Origin: an uncultured Algibacter sp. | GTDB taxonomy: Bacteria; Bacteroidota; Bacteroidia; Flavobacteriales; Flavobacteriaceae | Direction: 5' to 3' | Assembly: GCA_938003745.1 (NCBI GenBank) | Contig: CALKXS010000006.1 | Span: 1-52,329, forward strand | DNA length: 52,329 bases | Part shown: piece after piece, positions 51,658-52,329 of the stretch | Position numbering within the stretch: the stretch's first letter is position 1 | Layout: every line of letters starts with the position of its first letter | The notes under the pieces: model-generated | The model's database searches: none | The model's input: the letters and a program-made list of their open reading frames with translations, nothing else | Told to the model about the DNA's origin: nothing | Translations under genes and position numbers: made by a program

Positions 51658-51661
51658 CTAA
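51649..51661 (+). repeat. Right att core of integrated element
   Basis: TCGAGGTCACTAA, repeating 42554-42566, covers the acceptor end of the tRNA-Arg fragment and three bases beyond the discriminator. Confidence 0.65.
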
Positions 51662-51664
51662 ATA

Positions 51665-51703
51665 AAAACCCAATTAACTAATTATTAGTCGATTGGGTTT
51701 TTT
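51665..51703 (+). terminator. Rho-independent terminator after tRNA-Arg fragment
   Basis: Stem AAACCCAAT/ATTGGGTTT (51666-51674 with 51692-51700), a loop with its own small ACTAAT/ATTAGT stem, and following T. Probably the host's natural terminator of the tRNA gene. Confidence 0.8.
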
Positions 51704-52240
51704 GATTCCAGTATTTAGTCCATATATAGTCCAATATTTTGAATTTAAAAACCTTAATTGCCAAGTAATACCCTAATGGAAAAAGGAGTGGCAAATGAAT
51801 ATTTTTGGTTGTAAAACTCTGTTTATGTGGTGTTTGTTTTTTGTGGTTCTTTTGTCAAGTGATTTTTAGACTAACAGAATACTATATATAGAAAATATGT
51901 CATAACAGGTAGTCTATTGGTGCGCTCAGAGAGAAGTTATTTCAAAAATCTCAAAAAATTGAGCTTGTATTTTAAAAATCGGAAGGTAGCCCCTCTTTAA
52001 AAAGGTGTTTTTCCTTTTGAGGATGATGGTGTATATTTCTACATATACCCTAATTCCTGCCGAACAGAAAAAAATAAATTTTAAAATCTCAATTTAATTA
52101 CAAACAGCCTCGATACGTTGCTGAGAATCATAACCAAGTTTTTTTTGATTTTTTAGCATCCATACAAGCTGCATCAAAATTTTTTAATATGCTGCATTGA
52201 ATGTGTTAACGCAACAATTGTTGCTAATTTTAATTTAAGT
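51704..52240. other. Non-coding 0.5-kb segment
   Basis: No open frame with coding character, no tRNA and no palindrome copy. AT-rich sequence with several T runs; the right end (from about 52180) presumably holds the end of the IS30-type element, though I cannot define its inverted repeat from one end. Confidence 0.5.
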
Positions 52241-52329
52241 CTAAGCTACCATTTTTAGTTCATTTTCTATTATTTCTTTAGGAGTTTTATAGCGAATAAT
52301 TTTTCGTGGTCTATTATTTAATTTATCTT
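52241..52329 (-). mobile_element. C-terminus of IS30-family transposase (partial)
   Basis: The last 28 codons before a TAG at 52241-52243 read with the landmarks LNNRPRKIIRYKTP then KEIIENEL, the conserved end of IS30-family transposases (N-x-R-P-R-K-x-L-x-x-K-T-P). The gene continues beyond the window. It marks an insertion sequence immediately right of the tRNA-Arg site. Confidence 0.8.

Noticed and set aside
1-52329. CRISPR array.
   Set aside because: No regularly spaced direct repeats with unique spacers and no cas-like protein in the window.

Overview
The window reads as chromosomal DNA of a marine-type flavobacterium (Bacteroidota). The evidence is the gene families (HYC_CC_PP protein, DUF3347 and DUF3703 proteins, CzcA-TolC fusion, Bacteroidota-type integrase), TAnnTTTG-like promoter boxes, AT-rich sequence, and a 16-bp palindrome, CGCTTTCGCGAAAGCG, that recurs 14 times inside and between genes from 1.6 to 39.8 kb. 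Genus is not proven; a Nonlabens/Dokdonia-like relative is only a guess.

Region 1 (1-12.02 kb, all + strand) is a tightly coupled run of about 24 small genes. Many encode proteins with one membrane segment, several with Arg/Lys-rich tails. Among them are four cell-wall or peptidase genes (TIGR02594-like, a degenerate amidase, an M15 peptidase, an HExxH protein), two peptidoglycan-binding-domain proteins, two annexin-like paralogues, a holin-like protein and overlapping coiled-coil genes. A 529-residue protein carries a seven-bladed beta-propeller inserted into a beta domain shared with the first gene. No portal, tape-measure, sheath or large terminase is visible. My inference is a resident virus or virus-derived particle operon, possibly of the tailless, membrane-containing kind; its left part lies outside the window.

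Region 2 (12.06-18.83 kb) holds a possible PD-(D/E)xK-type nuclease and, convergent to it, a four-gene Wadjet (jetABCD) anti-plasmid SMC system on the minus strand.

Region 3 (19.06-42.47 kb, all + strand) is a metal-resistance island in two halves. The copper half contains a CusA-type RND pump, TolC, an AraC-like regulator with an HMA-like domain, a multicopper oxidase fused to a CopB-like barrel, DUF3347 and haem-binding proteins, a CopA ATPase, a DUF305 protein and a CusB adaptor. The divalent-cation half (Zn/Cd/Co) contains a His/Cys-rich leader protein, a CzcA-TolC fusion, a lipoprotein adaptor, a Fur-family regulator, a DUF3703 protein and a ZntA-like ATPase. The two transcription units of this half share an operator-like motif, TGCAC-N4-GTTGCA.

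Region 4 (42.55-51.66 kb) is a roughly 9.1-kb integrated element bounded by a 13-bp direct repeat, with a 20-bp direct repeat inside each end. It encodes a tyrosine integrase (frameshifted in a 10-A run), an excisionase-like HTH protein, DUF6291-type replication proteins, phage-like structural or unknown proteins, a TerS homologue split at an in-phase A_AAA_AAC slippery site, and an XRE regulator. It looks like a phage satellite or a deleted prophage. It has no copy of the palindrome. Its right end lies against the 3' half of a tRNA-Arg(ACG).

The last 0.6 kb is non-coding apart from the C-terminal tail of an IS30-family transposase running off the edge.
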